Below are positions 43,722 through 51,823 of a stretch of 64,000 nt of DNA, piece by piece (position 1 is the first letter of the stretch; the number at the start of each line of letters is the position of its first letter). The stretch comes from Pseudomonas paralactis. GTDB taxonomy: Bacteria; Pseudomonadota; Gammaproteobacteria; Pseudomonadales; Pseudomonadaceae. A model generated the notes under the pieces. The model saw only the letters and a program-made list of their open reading frames with translations, was not told where the DNA came from and did no database searches. Where the stretch lies: NCBI RefSeq assembly GCF_001439735.1, contig NZ_JYLN01000012.1:1-64000 (forward strand). Reading direction: 5' to 3'. Position numbers and translations under genes: made by a program.

Positions 43722-45869
43722 ATGTCGCTCAGGCAGCTCTCCATTCAATGGAAAATCACCCTGCTGGCGGGTTTGTGCCTGCTGGGGATCGTGACCCTGC
43801 TGGTGGGTCTGTCGCTGTATCGCATGGCGCAGAGCTCGGAGCAGGTCAAGGCGTCCAGTATGCAGATGCTCGACGAAGCCGCCCAGGCGCGCATCGAGGC
43901 CCAGGGTGAAGTGCAGGCGCTGGGCATTCGCCAGCAGTTCATGGATGCCTACCAATACGGCCATGGGTTTTCCCGCCAAGTGCTGTTTTTGCGCGAGCAG
44001 GCGGAAAAACGCTTTCTCGATGCCTTTGATACCCGTGAAGACCTGACTCGCCAAGTAAAAGCCGCGCTACAGGCCAACCCCGACCTGCTGGGTTTGTCCC
44101 TGGTATTTGAAGCCAATGCGCTGGATGGCAAGGACGAGCTGTTCGCCAACCAGGCGGAGCTGGGCAGCAATGACAAGGGCAGGTTCGCCCTTTACTGGTC
44201 GCAGCCGACACCCGGCAAAATCACGTCAATGGCCCTGCCTGAAAGCGACATGGCCGACACCTCCATCGGCCCCAGCGGCGAAAAAGCCAACGCCTGGTTC
44301 ACCTGCCCGCGCACGACCCTCAAGCCGTGTGTGATCGAGCCCTACTTCTATGTGATCGACGGGCAGAACGTGCTGATGACCAGCATCGTGTTCCCGCTGA
44401 TGGTCAATGGCAAAGTCATTGCGTCACTGTCGGTGGACATCAACCTCAACAGTTTGCAGGCCGTGAGCCAACAGGCCAGCCAAAAGCTGTACGACGGCCA
44501 GACTCAGGTCAGCATCCTCAGCCCCACCGGTTTGCTGGCCGGCTACAGCCCGGACGCGAGCAAACTCAGCCAGCGTCTGGAGCAGGTCGACACGGCCAAC
44601 GGCGCGCAGTTGGTCAGTGCCTTGGCCAACAGCACCCAGACCCACAGCCTGCGCACCGACCATCAACTCAAGGTGCTCGCGCCGTTTGCGCCGATCCCCG
44701 GGGGCAAGGCCTGGGGGGTGTTGCTGGATGTACCTGGAAAAGTTCTGGTAGCCCCCGCCGAGGCGCTGAAAACCCAGTTGGATGCTGACAATGCCAAGGG
44801 CACCCTGCTGGAACTGGGCCTGGGCCTGCTGGCCGCGGTGGTGGGCCTGGTGCTGGTGTGGCTGATGGCGCGCAGCGTGACTCGGCCGATTCTTGGCGTG
44901 GCGCATATGCTCGAAGACATCGCCAGCGGCGAAGGCGACCTGACCCGGCGCCTGGCTTACAGCAAACAGGACGAACTGGGCCAATTGGCTGGCTGGTTCA
45001 ACCGTTTCCTCGACAAGCTGCAACCGATCATTGCCGAGGTTAAACGCTCGGTGCAGGACGCCCGTGGCACCGCCGACCAGTCCGCCGAGATTGCCACGCA
45101 AACCAGCGCCGGCATGGAACAGCAGTATCGCCAGGTGGATCAGGTGGCCACCGCGTCCCATGAAATGAGCGCCACCGCCCAGGACGTCGCCCGCAGTGCC
45201 GCTCAGGCAGCCCAGGCGGCGAAGGATGCCGATCAGGCAACGCGCGAAGGCTTGACCGTCATTGACCGCACCACCGCCAACATTGGCGACCTGGCCGCCG
45301 ATATGAGCACCGCCATGACCCAGGTGGAAGGCTTGGCCGCCAACAGCGAGAAAATCGGCACGGTGCTCGAAGTGATTCGTGGCATCGCCGAGCAGACCAA
45401 CCTGCTGGCGCTTAACGCCGCCATCGAAGCCGCCCGTGCCGGTGAGGCCGGGCGCGGTTTTGCCGTGGTCGCCGACGAAGTGCGCAACCTGGCACGGCGC
45501 ACCCAGGAATCGGTGGAAGAAACCCGCCTGGTGATCGAACAGTTGCAAAACGGCACCACCGACGTGGTCGGCTCCATGGGCAACAGCTATCGCCAAGCCC
45601 AGGGCAGCGTCGAACAAGTCGGCCAGGCCGTCACGGCCTTGCGCCAGATTGGCGACGCGGTCACGGTCATCAGCGACATGAACCTGCAAATCGCCAGCGC
45701 CGCCGAAGAGCAAAGCGCGGTGGCCGAAGAGATCAACAACAACGTGGCGACCATTCGCGATGTGACCGAGTCGCTGTCGGAACAGGCCAATGAATCGGCG
45801 CGGGTCAGCCAGGCGTTGAACAGCCTGGCCAACCAGCAGCAGGGGTTGATGGATCAGTTTCGGGTCTGA
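43722..45869 (+). CDS. Methyl-accepting chemotaxis protein with double Cache domain (TlpQ-like)
   Basis: 715-aa chemoreceptor: membrane segment at about 11-33, a large dCache periplasmic sensor (about 35-360, including FALYWSQPTPGKI, ANAWFTCPRTTLKPCVIEPY and the membrane-distal acidic contacts), second segment LLELGLGLLAAVVGLVLVWL, HAMP, and signalling tip EQTNLLALNAAIEAARAGEA. The CPRTTLKPC cysteines may form a disulfide. Size and place correspond to P. aeruginosa TlpQ (PA2654, about 714 aa), which responds to histamine, polyamines and ethylene; ligand inferred by synteny only. Start ATG 43722 follows AAGGATGTCCCG. Confidence 0.86.
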   Translation: MSLRQLSIQWKITLLAGLCLLGIVTLLVGLSLYRMAQSSEQVKASSMQMLDEAAQARIEAQGEVQALGIRQQFMDAYQYGHGFSRQVLFLREQAEKRFLDAFDTREDLTRQVKAALQANPDLLGLSLVFEANALDGKDELFANQAELGSNDKGRFALYWSQPTPGKITSMALPESDMADTSIGPSGEKANAWFTCPRTTLKPCVIEPYFYVIDGQNVLMTSIVFPLMVNGKVIASLSVDINLNSLQAVSQQASQKLYDGQTQVSILSPTGLLAGYSPDASKLSQRLEQVDTANGAQLVSALANSTQTHSLRTDHQLKVLAPFAPIPGGKAWGVLLDVPGKVLVAPAEALKTQLDADNAKGTLLELGLGLLAAVVGLVLVWLMARSVTRPILGVAHMLEDIASGEGDLTRRLAYSKQDELGQLAGWFNRFLDKLQPIIAEVKRSVQDARGTADQSAEIATQTSAGMEQQYRQVDQVATASHEMSATAQDVARSAAQAAQAAKDADQATREGLTVIDRTTANIGDLAADMSTAMTQVEGLAANSEKIGTVLEVIRGIAEQTNLLALNAAIEAARAGEAGRGFAVVADEVRNLARRTQESVEETRLVIEQLQNGTTDVVGSMGNSYRQAQGSVEQVGQAVTALRQIGDAVTVISDMNLQIASAAEEQSAVAEEINNNVATIRDVTESLSEQANESARVSQALNSLANQQQGLMDQFRV

Positions 45870-45885
45870 ATGTAGCAAGGCTTTT

Positions 45886-45976
45886 CTGTGGGAGCCGGGC
45901 TTGCCCGCGATGCAAACACCTCGGTATTTCAGGCAAGCCGAGTCGATGCTATCGCAGGCAAGCCAGCTCCCACATT
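45886..45976. repeat. REP-like inverted pair
   Basis: ctgtgggagccgggcttgcc at the left and atcgcaggcaagccagctcc at the right form an imperfect inverted pair between the tlpQ-like and sensor-kinase genes. Confidence 0.82.
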
Positions 45977-45997
45977 TTGAACTGGGGTGGGTCAGTG

Positions 45998-47311
45998 CTA
46001 GCGGCGTGGTAGCTCGATCAATACCTTGAGCCCACCCAGCTCACTTTCCTGCAACTGCAACACCCCGCCCCACACCTCAACGATGTCCCGCACGATTCCC
46101 AATCCCAGGCCATGGCCGACCCTCTGCTCATCCAGGCGTGTGCCGCGGCTGAACACCTGGTCGCGCTGGGACTGGGGAATGCCGGGACCGTCGTCTTCCA
46201 CCGCCAGCAGGTAGCCGCTGGGCGTGTCGCTGACGCTCAAGCGGACCTCGGCATCCGCCCATTTACAGGCGTTGTCCAACAGATTGCCGAGCAGTTCCAA
46301 CAGGTCTTCACGGTCCCAGGGCAAATGCAGGCCCGGCACGACGTGATAGCTAAGGTCCAGGTGTTCGCCATGGATCATGCGCAGGGTGGCCAACAAACCG
46401 GGCAGTTCTTTTTCACAGTCAAACAGCGCACCCGGCAGCGCATCGCCCGCCAGGCGCGCACGGTTGAGTTCGCGATTTAGACGCTGCTGCACCTGTTCCA
46501 GTTGCTCGCGCAGTAACTGGCTCAACTGCGGATGATCCTTGAGCGCATCACTGGAGGCTGCGCTCAACAGCACCGCCATCGGGGTTTTCAGCGCATGGCC
46601 CAGGTTGCCGAGGGCATTGCGTGAGCGCTTGAGGCTGTCTTCAGTGTGGGCCAGCAAATGGTTGATTTGCGCCACCAGCGGTTCCAGTTCCTGCGGCACC
46701 TGGGTGTCGAGTTGGGAGCGCTGGCCTTGCTGCAGCTGGGCGATCTGGTTGCGCGCCGTCTCCAGCGGGCGCAGGGCGCGACGCACGGTGACCCGTTGCA
46801 GCACCAGCACCAGCAACAGCGCCGCCACCCCCACCACCAGGCCAACCTGACGCATCAGACGAAAGCTTTCCCGCACGGGCGTGTAGTCCTGCGCCACGCT
46901 GATGGAAATCATCGTGCCGAAGCGCTTGTAGTCCGAGCGCAACACCAGCAACTGCTGACCTTCCGGCCCCAATTGCAGGTTGCCCTTGAGCCCCGCCTCG
47001 GGGAGTCTGGGCAGCTCCTGATCCCACAGTGAACGGGAGCGCCAATGGACATCGGCAAAGTCGATACGAAAATAATGCCCGGAGAACGGCCGCTGATAAG
47101 CCGGCGACAAGCGCTGTTCATCCAACTGGACGCCATTGGGCCCGCGCACCAGCGCCACCAGCAGGTTCTCGCTGTCGTTGCGCAAACCCGCCTCCAGATA
47201 GCGCTGCAAGCCTGCTTCGAACAGCCAGAGGCTGGTTTGCGCCAGCACCACACCGACCACCACCATCACGCTGATCAACCCCAGGCTCAGGTGCCGCTGG
47301 ATCGACTTCAT
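45998..47311 (-). CDS. bqsS: Sensor histidine kinase, BqsS/CarS-like
   Basis: 437-aa membrane kinase: segment 10-32, periplasmic sensor about 33-150, second segment (VGLVVGVAALLLVLVLQ), HAMP-like linker, dimerisation box with phospho-acceptor His239 (LGNLGHALKTPMAV), N box NLLDNACKWAD and G boxes DDGPGIP and GHGLGLGI. It overlaps the response-regulator gene by 4 bp. Synteny with PA2656 of P. aeruginosa (Fe(II)/Ca2+ sensing) supports the name. The periplasmic stretch RNDSE (44-48) may correspond to the RExxE metal motif, with one Glu replaced. Confidence 0.84.
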   Translation of the reverse strand: MKSIQRHLSLGLISVMVVVGVVLAQTSLWLFEAGLQRYLEAGLRNDSENLLVALVRGPNGVQLDEQRLSPAYQRPFSGHYFRIDFADVHWRSRSLWDQELPRLPEAGLKGNLQLGPEGQQLLVLRSDYKRFGTMISISVAQDYTPVRESFRLMRQVGLVVGVAALLLVLVLQRVTVRRALRPLETARNQIAQLQQGQRSQLDTQVPQELEPLVAQINHLLAHTEDSLKRSRNALGNLGHALKTPMAVLLSAASSDALKDHPQLSQLLREQLEQVQQRLNRELNRARLAGDALPGALFDCEKELPGLLATLRMIHGEHLDLSYHVVPGLHLPWDREDLLELLGNLLDNACKWADAEVRLSVSDTPSGYLLAVEDDGPGIPQSQRDQVFSRGTRLDEQRVGHGLGLGIVRDIVEVWGGVLQLQESELGGLKVLIELPRR

Positions 47312-47976
47312 GCCGGAGTGGCGCCAAACCGGTAGCCCTGGCCGCGCCGGGTTTCGATCACGCTGCGCCCCAGTTTGCGGCGCAGATGGTTGACGTGGAC
47401 CTCCAGCACATTGGAGTCCCGCTCGGTCTCGCCGTCATATAAATGCTCGGCCAGATGGCTTTTGGACAGAATCTGTTCGGGGTGCAGCATGAAATAACGC
47501 AACAAGCGAAACTCAGCAGCCGTCAGTTGGATCTCGGCCCCCTCGCGCAGTACACACTGGCGCCCTTCATCCAAATGCAGGCCGGCGGCTTGCAGCGTTG
47601 GCTGATTGGCTTGGCCGTGAGAGCGGCGCAACAGCGCCTGGATGCGCAGGTAGAGTTCTTCGGGGTGAAAGGGTTTGCTCAGGTAGTCATCGGCCCCGGC
47701 CTTGAGCCCTTCGATGCGCTCGGCCCAGGAATCGCGGGCGGTGAGGATCAGCACCGGAATGGCCAGCGCGGCGGCGCGCCATTGCGCCAGCACCTCAAGC
47801 CCGGGCAAGCCAGGCAGGCCAAGGTCGAGGATGATCAGGTCATAGGGTTCGCTGCGCCCTTGATACGCGGCGTCGCGGCCATCGGCCAGCCAGTCGACCG
47901 CATAGCCCTGGCGCTGCAGGCCGGCCAGCAGTTCGTCGGCCAGCGGTACGTTGTCTTCCACCAGAAGCAGGCGCAT
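47308..47976 (-). CDS. bqsR: OmpR-family response regulator, BqsR/CarR-like
   Basis: 222-aa DNA-binding regulator. Receiver domain with phospho-acceptor Asp51 (LIILDLGLPGLPG), Thr in ILTARDS and Lys in YLSKPF; C-terminal winged helix (about 125-218: LTAAEFRLLRYFMLHPEQIL, NVLEVHVNHLRRKLG). It overlaps bqsS by 4 bp downstream and the PepSY gene by 1 bp upstream, making a tightly packed operon. In P. aeruginosa BqsR recognises TTAAG-N6-TTAAG; a near match lies upstream of this operon. Confidence 0.88.
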   Translation of the reverse strand: MRLLLVEDNVPLADELLAGLQRQGYAVDWLADGRDAAYQGRSEPYDLIILDLGLPGLPGLEVLAQWRAAALAIPVLILTARDSWAERIEGLKAGADDYLSKPFHPEELYLRIQALLRRSHGQANQPTLQAAGLHLDEGRQCVLREGAEIQLTAAEFRLLRYFMLHPEQILSKSHLAEHLYDGETERDSNVLEVHVNHLRRKLGRSVIETRRGQGYRFGATPA

Positions 47977-48287
47977 CAGTCTTCCTCATCTTTGATCAGC
48001 ACACCATTGGTCGCGTCCAGCTTGATCTCGCGTACCACGCCTTCGGTGGTCACCAATTCCACTTCATAGGCGTATTGCCCGTGTTTCTTTTCCAGCTCGG
48101 CCTCCAGCAGCCGTGAGCCGGGATGACGCGTCATGGCCTGCTGCAACAACTGCTCCAGCGGCAGAATCACGCCCTGCTGGCGCAGGGCCAGGGCTTCATC
48201 CTGGTTGAGGTCGCGGGCCGCCAGGCTGGAGCAAAAAATCATGAGCACCAGCGCCACTCGACTGCCGACGCGTAAATTTACCTTCAT
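47976..48287 (-). CDS. Periplasmic PepSY-domain protein 2
   Basis: 103-aa secreted protein with a signal peptide (RVALVLMIFCSSLAARD) and one PepSY-like domain (LLQQAMTRHPGSRLLEAELE, YAYEVELVTTEGVVREIKLD). It overlaps its neighbours by 1 bp on each side. Equivalent to one of the two small proteins at the head of the P. aeruginosa bqs operon (PA2658/PA2659); thought to take part in metal or envelope sensing, exact role unknown. Confidence 0.82.
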   Translation of the reverse strand: MKVNLRVGSRVALVLMIFCSSLAARDLNQDEALALRQQGVILPLEQLLQQAMTRHPGSRLLEAELEKKHGQYAYEVELVTTEGVVREIKLDATNGVLIKDEED

Positions 48288-48589
48288 TACGTATCCTGAT
48301 GATTCTTGAGAACCTGCCCGGTGAGCGCGTTCAATTCAACATCCCATTCAATGCCGTCGGCGTCTTGCAGCTCGACTTCGTAGACGTATTTGCCGTATTC
48401 CTCATCCAGGTCGGTGTCCAGGAGCGTCGAACCGGGGTGAAGGGCCAGGGCCGTGGCTTCCAATTGATCGAAAGCGACAATAGTAACAGTGGCGGGCACG
48501 ATCAGTGGCTTGTCGGGGTCCGCGGCGGCGGCCGGGGTCGCCGTTACGATGATGATAGCGGCGGCGCCCAAAACAGTGAGGCGCTTCAT
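48287..48589 (-). CDS. Periplasmic PepSY-domain protein 1
   Basis: 100-aa secreted protein: signal peptide MKRLTVLGAAAIIIVTATPA ending AAA-D, then a PepSY-like fold (ATALALHPGSTLLDTDLDEE, YVYEVELQDADGIEWDVELN) related to the next gene. It is very acidic, compatible with cation binding. Start ATG 48589 follows CGGAGACTTATC. First gene of the PepSY-PepSY-bqsR-bqsS operon. Confidence 0.82.
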   Translation of the reverse strand: MKRLTVLGAAAIIIVTATPAAAADPDKPLIVPATVTIVAFDQLEATALALHPGSTLLDTDLDEEYGKYVYEVELQDADGIEWDVELNALTGQVLKNHQDT

Positions 48590-48643
48590 GATAAGTCTCC
48601 GTTACATGATGTTTTCCTACGCCGGTCACGGTACCTGTCGCAA

Positions 48644-48659
48644 CTTAACTGAAACTGAA
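48644..48659 (-). promoter_or_regulatory. Candidate BqsR box
   Basis: Read leftward the sequence is TTCAG-N6-TTAAG, one mismatch from the BqsR consensus TTAAG-N6-TTAAG. It ends 55 bp before the start codon of the first PepSY gene. Ten bases further downstream is TACCGT, a possible -10, the spacing expected of a PhoP/OmpR-type activator site. Supports autoregulation. Confidence 0.55.
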
Positions 48660-48748
48660 TTGCCACCATGGCAATTTACGAGCGGACCGTTTTTCCCACT
48701 GCCAGCGAGATTTTCTATAATCCCCCGCTCGCCTCAACAGAGACCGGT

Positions 48749-49828
48749 ATGACAGCCATCCATATCAAGTTCCCTGCCTTGACCCTCAAGGCAGGCAAAC
48801 GCGCGTTCAGCCGTATTCGCGAACAGGGCCTTGCGCCTGCCGACGTGGGCATCCTCCCCGGTGCGGCCGGTGGCCCCAAGGCCCTGGGCATTCAGGGGCT
48901 GGACTTGGCGCTGTTCGGTGACTGGTTGCCGCGCTCACCAAGGGAGCGCGCCCTGATCGGCGCGTCCATTGGTTCGTGGCGCTTTGCCAGCGCCTGCCTG
49001 CCCGACCCGGTGCAGGGCATACTGGACCTGGGCCGTTTGTACAACGAGCAGCGCTTTGCCAAGGGCGTGACCATGGCCGAAGTCAGTCAGAGCTGCCAAC
49101 GGATGCTCGATGACCTGCTGGCCGGTCGTGATGCGCAAGTGCTGAGCAACCCCGACTACCGGCTCAACATCATGGTGGTCAAGAGCCACGGGCTGCTTGC
49201 CGATGACCACCGTGGGCGGCTGGGGCTGGGCTTGTCGTCGGTGATTGCCGATAACCTGCGGGGCCGCGCCCGGCTGTCGCGGCATTTCGAGCGGCTGATC
49301 ATCCACGACCCGCGCCAGGCGCCACCGGTACATCCGCTCAAAGACTTTGCCTCGCGCTTCATTAACCTGGAACTGGGCAACCTGCGCCAGGCGCTACTGG
49401 CGTCCGGCTCAATCCCCATGGTCATGCAAGGCGTGCGCGACCTGCCCGGCGCCGGGGCGGGCACCTACCGCGACGGTGGCCTGCTGGACTACCACCTCGA
49501 CCTGCCCTATCACGGCGATGACATCGTGCTGTACCCGCACTTCACCGACCGTGTCATCCCCGGCTGGTTTGACAAGGGCCTGCCGTGGCGACGCAGCAAC
49601 CCGCAAGGCTTGCAGGATGTGCTGTTGCTGGCGCCATCCAGGGACTACCTGGCCCGCCTGCCCCACGGCAAACTGCCAGACCGCAGTGACTTCAAGCGCT
49701 TTATGGGCGACGACCCAAGCCGCAATAAGTATTGGCAAACCGCGATGAGCGAAAGCCAGCGGCTGGGGGATGAGTTTTTGGCATTGGCGGATAACGGCAA
49801 GCTGGGCGACCGACTGTCAGCCCTCTGA
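48749..49828 (+). CDS. Patatin-like phospholipase family protein
   Basis: 359-aa protein. The oxyanion-hole segment GAAGGPKALGIQGL (about residues 39-52), nucleophile elbow GASIGSWR (GxSxG) and the DGG dyad motif (YRDGGLLDYH) fit the patatin Ser-Asp hydrolase fold. No signal peptide, so cytoplasmic or a secreted effector without one. Start ATG 48749 follows AGAGACCGGT; an upstream in-frame ATG at 48668 is less likely. No immunity or secretion gene adjoins it, so a housekeeping lipid role is favoured. Confidence 0.78.
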   Translation: MTAIHIKFPALTLKAGKRAFSRIREQGLAPADVGILPGAAGGPKALGIQGLDLALFGDWLPRSPRERALIGASIGSWRFASACLPDPVQGILDLGRLYNEQRFAKGVTMAEVSQSCQRMLDDLLAGRDAQVLSNPDYRLNIMVVKSHGLLADDHRGRLGLGLSSVIADNLRGRARLSRHFERLIIHDPRQAPPVHPLKDFASRFINLELGNLRQALLASGSIPMVMQGVRDLPGAGAGTYRDGGLLDYHLDLPYHGDDIVLYPHFTDRVIPGWFDKGLPWRRSNPQGLQDVLLLAPSRDYLARLPHGKLPDRSDFKRFMGDDPSRNKYWQTAMSESQRLGDEFLALADNGKLGDRLSAL

Positions 49829-49830
49829 GG

Positions 49831-49857
49831 GTAGGCGCGAGCTTGCTCGCTCCTGCG
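49831..49857. repeat. Partial REP unit
   Basis: gtaggcgcgagcttgctcgc followed by tcctgc is a degenerate, collapsed REP pair after the patatin-like gene. Confidence 0.6.
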
Positions 49858-49938
49858 ACATGAGGGGCGGTATGCGCAGAGGTTGATCAAACTGTTAAAC
49901 TCGCCGCCTGCCAGACACCTGACCGAGCTGAAAACACT

Positions 49939-50295
49939 GTGGAAATCTTCAAAGAATTTACCTTCGAATCCGCCCACCGCCTGCCCCACGTACCGGAAGG
50001 CCATAAATGCGGGCGCCTGCATGGGCATTCGTTCAAGGTGGCTATTCACCTGAGCGGCGATCTGGATCCCCATACCGGCTGGATTCGCGATTTCTCGGAG
50101 ATCAAGGCGATTTTCAAGCCGCTGTATGAGCGACTCGACCACAACTACCTCAATGACATCCCCGGTTTGGAAAACCCTACCAGCGAAGTGCTGGCCAAGT
50201 GGATCTGGAATGAATTGAAACCGCTGCTGCCCGAGCTCAGTGCGATTCGCATTCATGAGACCTGCACGAGTGGCTGCATTTATCGCGGCGAGTAA
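49939..50295 (+). CDS. queD: 6-carboxytetrahydropterin synthase
   Basis: 118-aa enzyme that converts dihydroneopterin triphosphate to 6-carboxy-tetrahydropterin in queuosine synthesis. Zinc ligands His13, His28 and His30 (SAHRLPH, LHGHSF) and catalytic Cys24 (HKCGRLHGH), His68 (LDHNY) and Glu107 are all present. Translation starts at GTG 49939 with only a weak ribosome site (GAGCTG). A strong terminator follows. Confidence 0.94.
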   Translation: MEIFKEFTFESAHRLPHVPEGHKCGRLHGHSFKVAIHLSGDLDPHTGWIRDFSEIKAIFKPLYERLDHNYLNDIPGLENPTSEVLAKWIWNELKPLLPELSAIRIHETCTSGCIYRGE

Positions 50296-50310
50296 GCGAT
50301 AACCTGTCGA

Positions 50311-50338
50311 AAAACCACCTGCGCGGGTGGTTTTTTTT
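50311..50338 (+). terminator. Rho-independent terminator of queD
   Basis: AACCACC pairs with GGTGGTT around a short GC loop, followed by eight Ts. Confidence 0.92.
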
Positions 50339-50504
50339 GCAAACTGAATTCGCCTGAGCCAGTTTGGCTCAGCGCTGCACCGCTTTGGCACTGGATTGGG
50401 CTGGGGCAACTCCATAGGGCCTGCTCCCGTTGGCTGATGTCTCTACCTCTGCGTTGGCACGCACGATGCAAACGAGCTGCGTCACTACTCAGGGAGCAGC
50501 ACCC

Positions 50505-51773
50505 ATGACGCAGCAACCACCTGGCAACGATTACCCCCTTAGCGAAGTTCCCCTGCATGCACGCAAAGGCTTGGCCTCTACGGCCATGGTGCTGCTGGGG
50601 TTTACCTTTTTTACTGCAACCATGTTTGCCGGTGGCAAGCTGGGGGTGGCGTTCAGTTTCATCGACATGCTCGGGGTCGTGGCCCTGGGTAACCTCTTGT
50701 TGGGTATCTATGCCGCAGGCCTGGGTTACATCGCGTTCAAGAGCGGCTTGAATTCGGTGTTGATGGGGCGTTTCTGCTTTGGCGAAGTGGGCAGCAAGCT
50801 CAGTGACTTGATCCTCGGTTTTACCCAGATCGGTTGGTATGCCTGGGGCACGGCCACGGCAGCCGTAGTATTGGGCAAGTATTTCCAACTGAGCCCAGGC
50901 AGTGTGCTGGGGTTGATGATGGTGTTTGGCTTATTGTTCTGCGCTACCGCCTACGTGGGGTATCGCGGGCTGGAAATCCTGTCCTGGATCGCAGTGCCGG
51001 CCATGGGCTTATTGCTGATTCTGTCGATGTGGGTTGCCACGGTGAAGGTCGGTGGACTGCCGGGGCTGCTGGCGGTGGTGCCGACCGCCGAGTTGGACCT
51101 GTCCACGGCGATCACCCTGGTGTTTGGCACCTTCGTCAGCGGTGCGACCCAGGCCACCAACTGGACGCGCTTTTCGCGCTCGGCCAGGGTCGCAGTGCTG
51201 GCCAGCCTGATCGGCTTTTTTATCGGCAATGGCCTGATGGTGCTGATCGGCGCCTACGGCGCCATCGTCTATCAACAACCGGATGTGGTGGAGGTTTTGC
51301 TGCTGCAAGGTTTCGCCATGGCCGCGATGGCGATGTTGCTGCTCAATATCTGGAGCACTCAGGACAATACCATCTACAACTTCGCCGTCGCCGGTTGCAA
51401 CCTGCTGCGCACCCAACGCCGCAAGACGGTGACTCTGGCCGGTGCCGTGATCGGCACCCTGCTCGCCTTGCTTGGTATGTACGACCTGCTGGTACCGTAC
51501 CTGATCCTGCTGGGCACCGTGATCCCGCCGATTGGCGGGGTGATCATGGCGGACTTCTTCTATCGTTATCGCGGCCAGTACCCGCGCCTGGCGGATGTTC
51601 GCCTGCCGGCATTCAACTGGCCGGGTCTGGTAGCGTATGGGGTGGGTACCGTGCTGGCGTTCAATTCGCCATGGGTCGCGCCGCTGGTGGGAATTGTTGC
51701 CGCATCGCTGACCTACGTGTTGCTCAGCGCCATACTACGCAGCATGACCGCCGGGGCATCGGTATCGTCCTGA
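50505..51773 (+). CDS. codB: Cytosine permease
   Basis: 422-aa NCS1-family importer with about 12 membrane segments. DYPLSEVPLHARKGLASTAM and FVSGATQATNWTRFSRSARV, with NIWSTQDNTIYNFAVAGCNL, match CodB. Start ATG 50505 follows CAGGGAGCAGCACCC. It is followed 50 bp later by codA in the classic codBA order. Confidence 0.93.
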   Translation: MTQQPPGNDYPLSEVPLHARKGLASTAMVLLGFTFFTATMFAGGKLGVAFSFIDMLGVVALGNLLLGIYAAGLGYIAFKSGLNSVLMGRFCFGEVGSKLSDLILGFTQIGWYAWGTATAAVVLGKYFQLSPGSVLGLMMVFGLLFCATAYVGYRGLEILSWIAVPAMGLLLILSMWVATVKVGGLPGLLAVVPTAELDLSTAITLVFGTFVSGATQATNWTRFSRSARVAVLASLIGFFIGNGLMVLIGAYGAIVYQQPDVVEVLLLQGFAMAAMAMLLLNIWSTQDNTIYNFAVAGCNLLRTQRRKTVTLAGAVIGTLLALLGMYDLLVPYLILLGTVIPPIGGVIMADFFYRYRGQYPRLADVRLPAFNWPGLVAYGVGTVLAFNSPWVAPLVGIVAASLTYVLLSAILRSMTAGASVSS

Positions 51774-51823
51774 GGATCCGGCGGCTGCCTGCCTGATTGT
51801 TTTTAGCCAAGAGGAACTTGACC

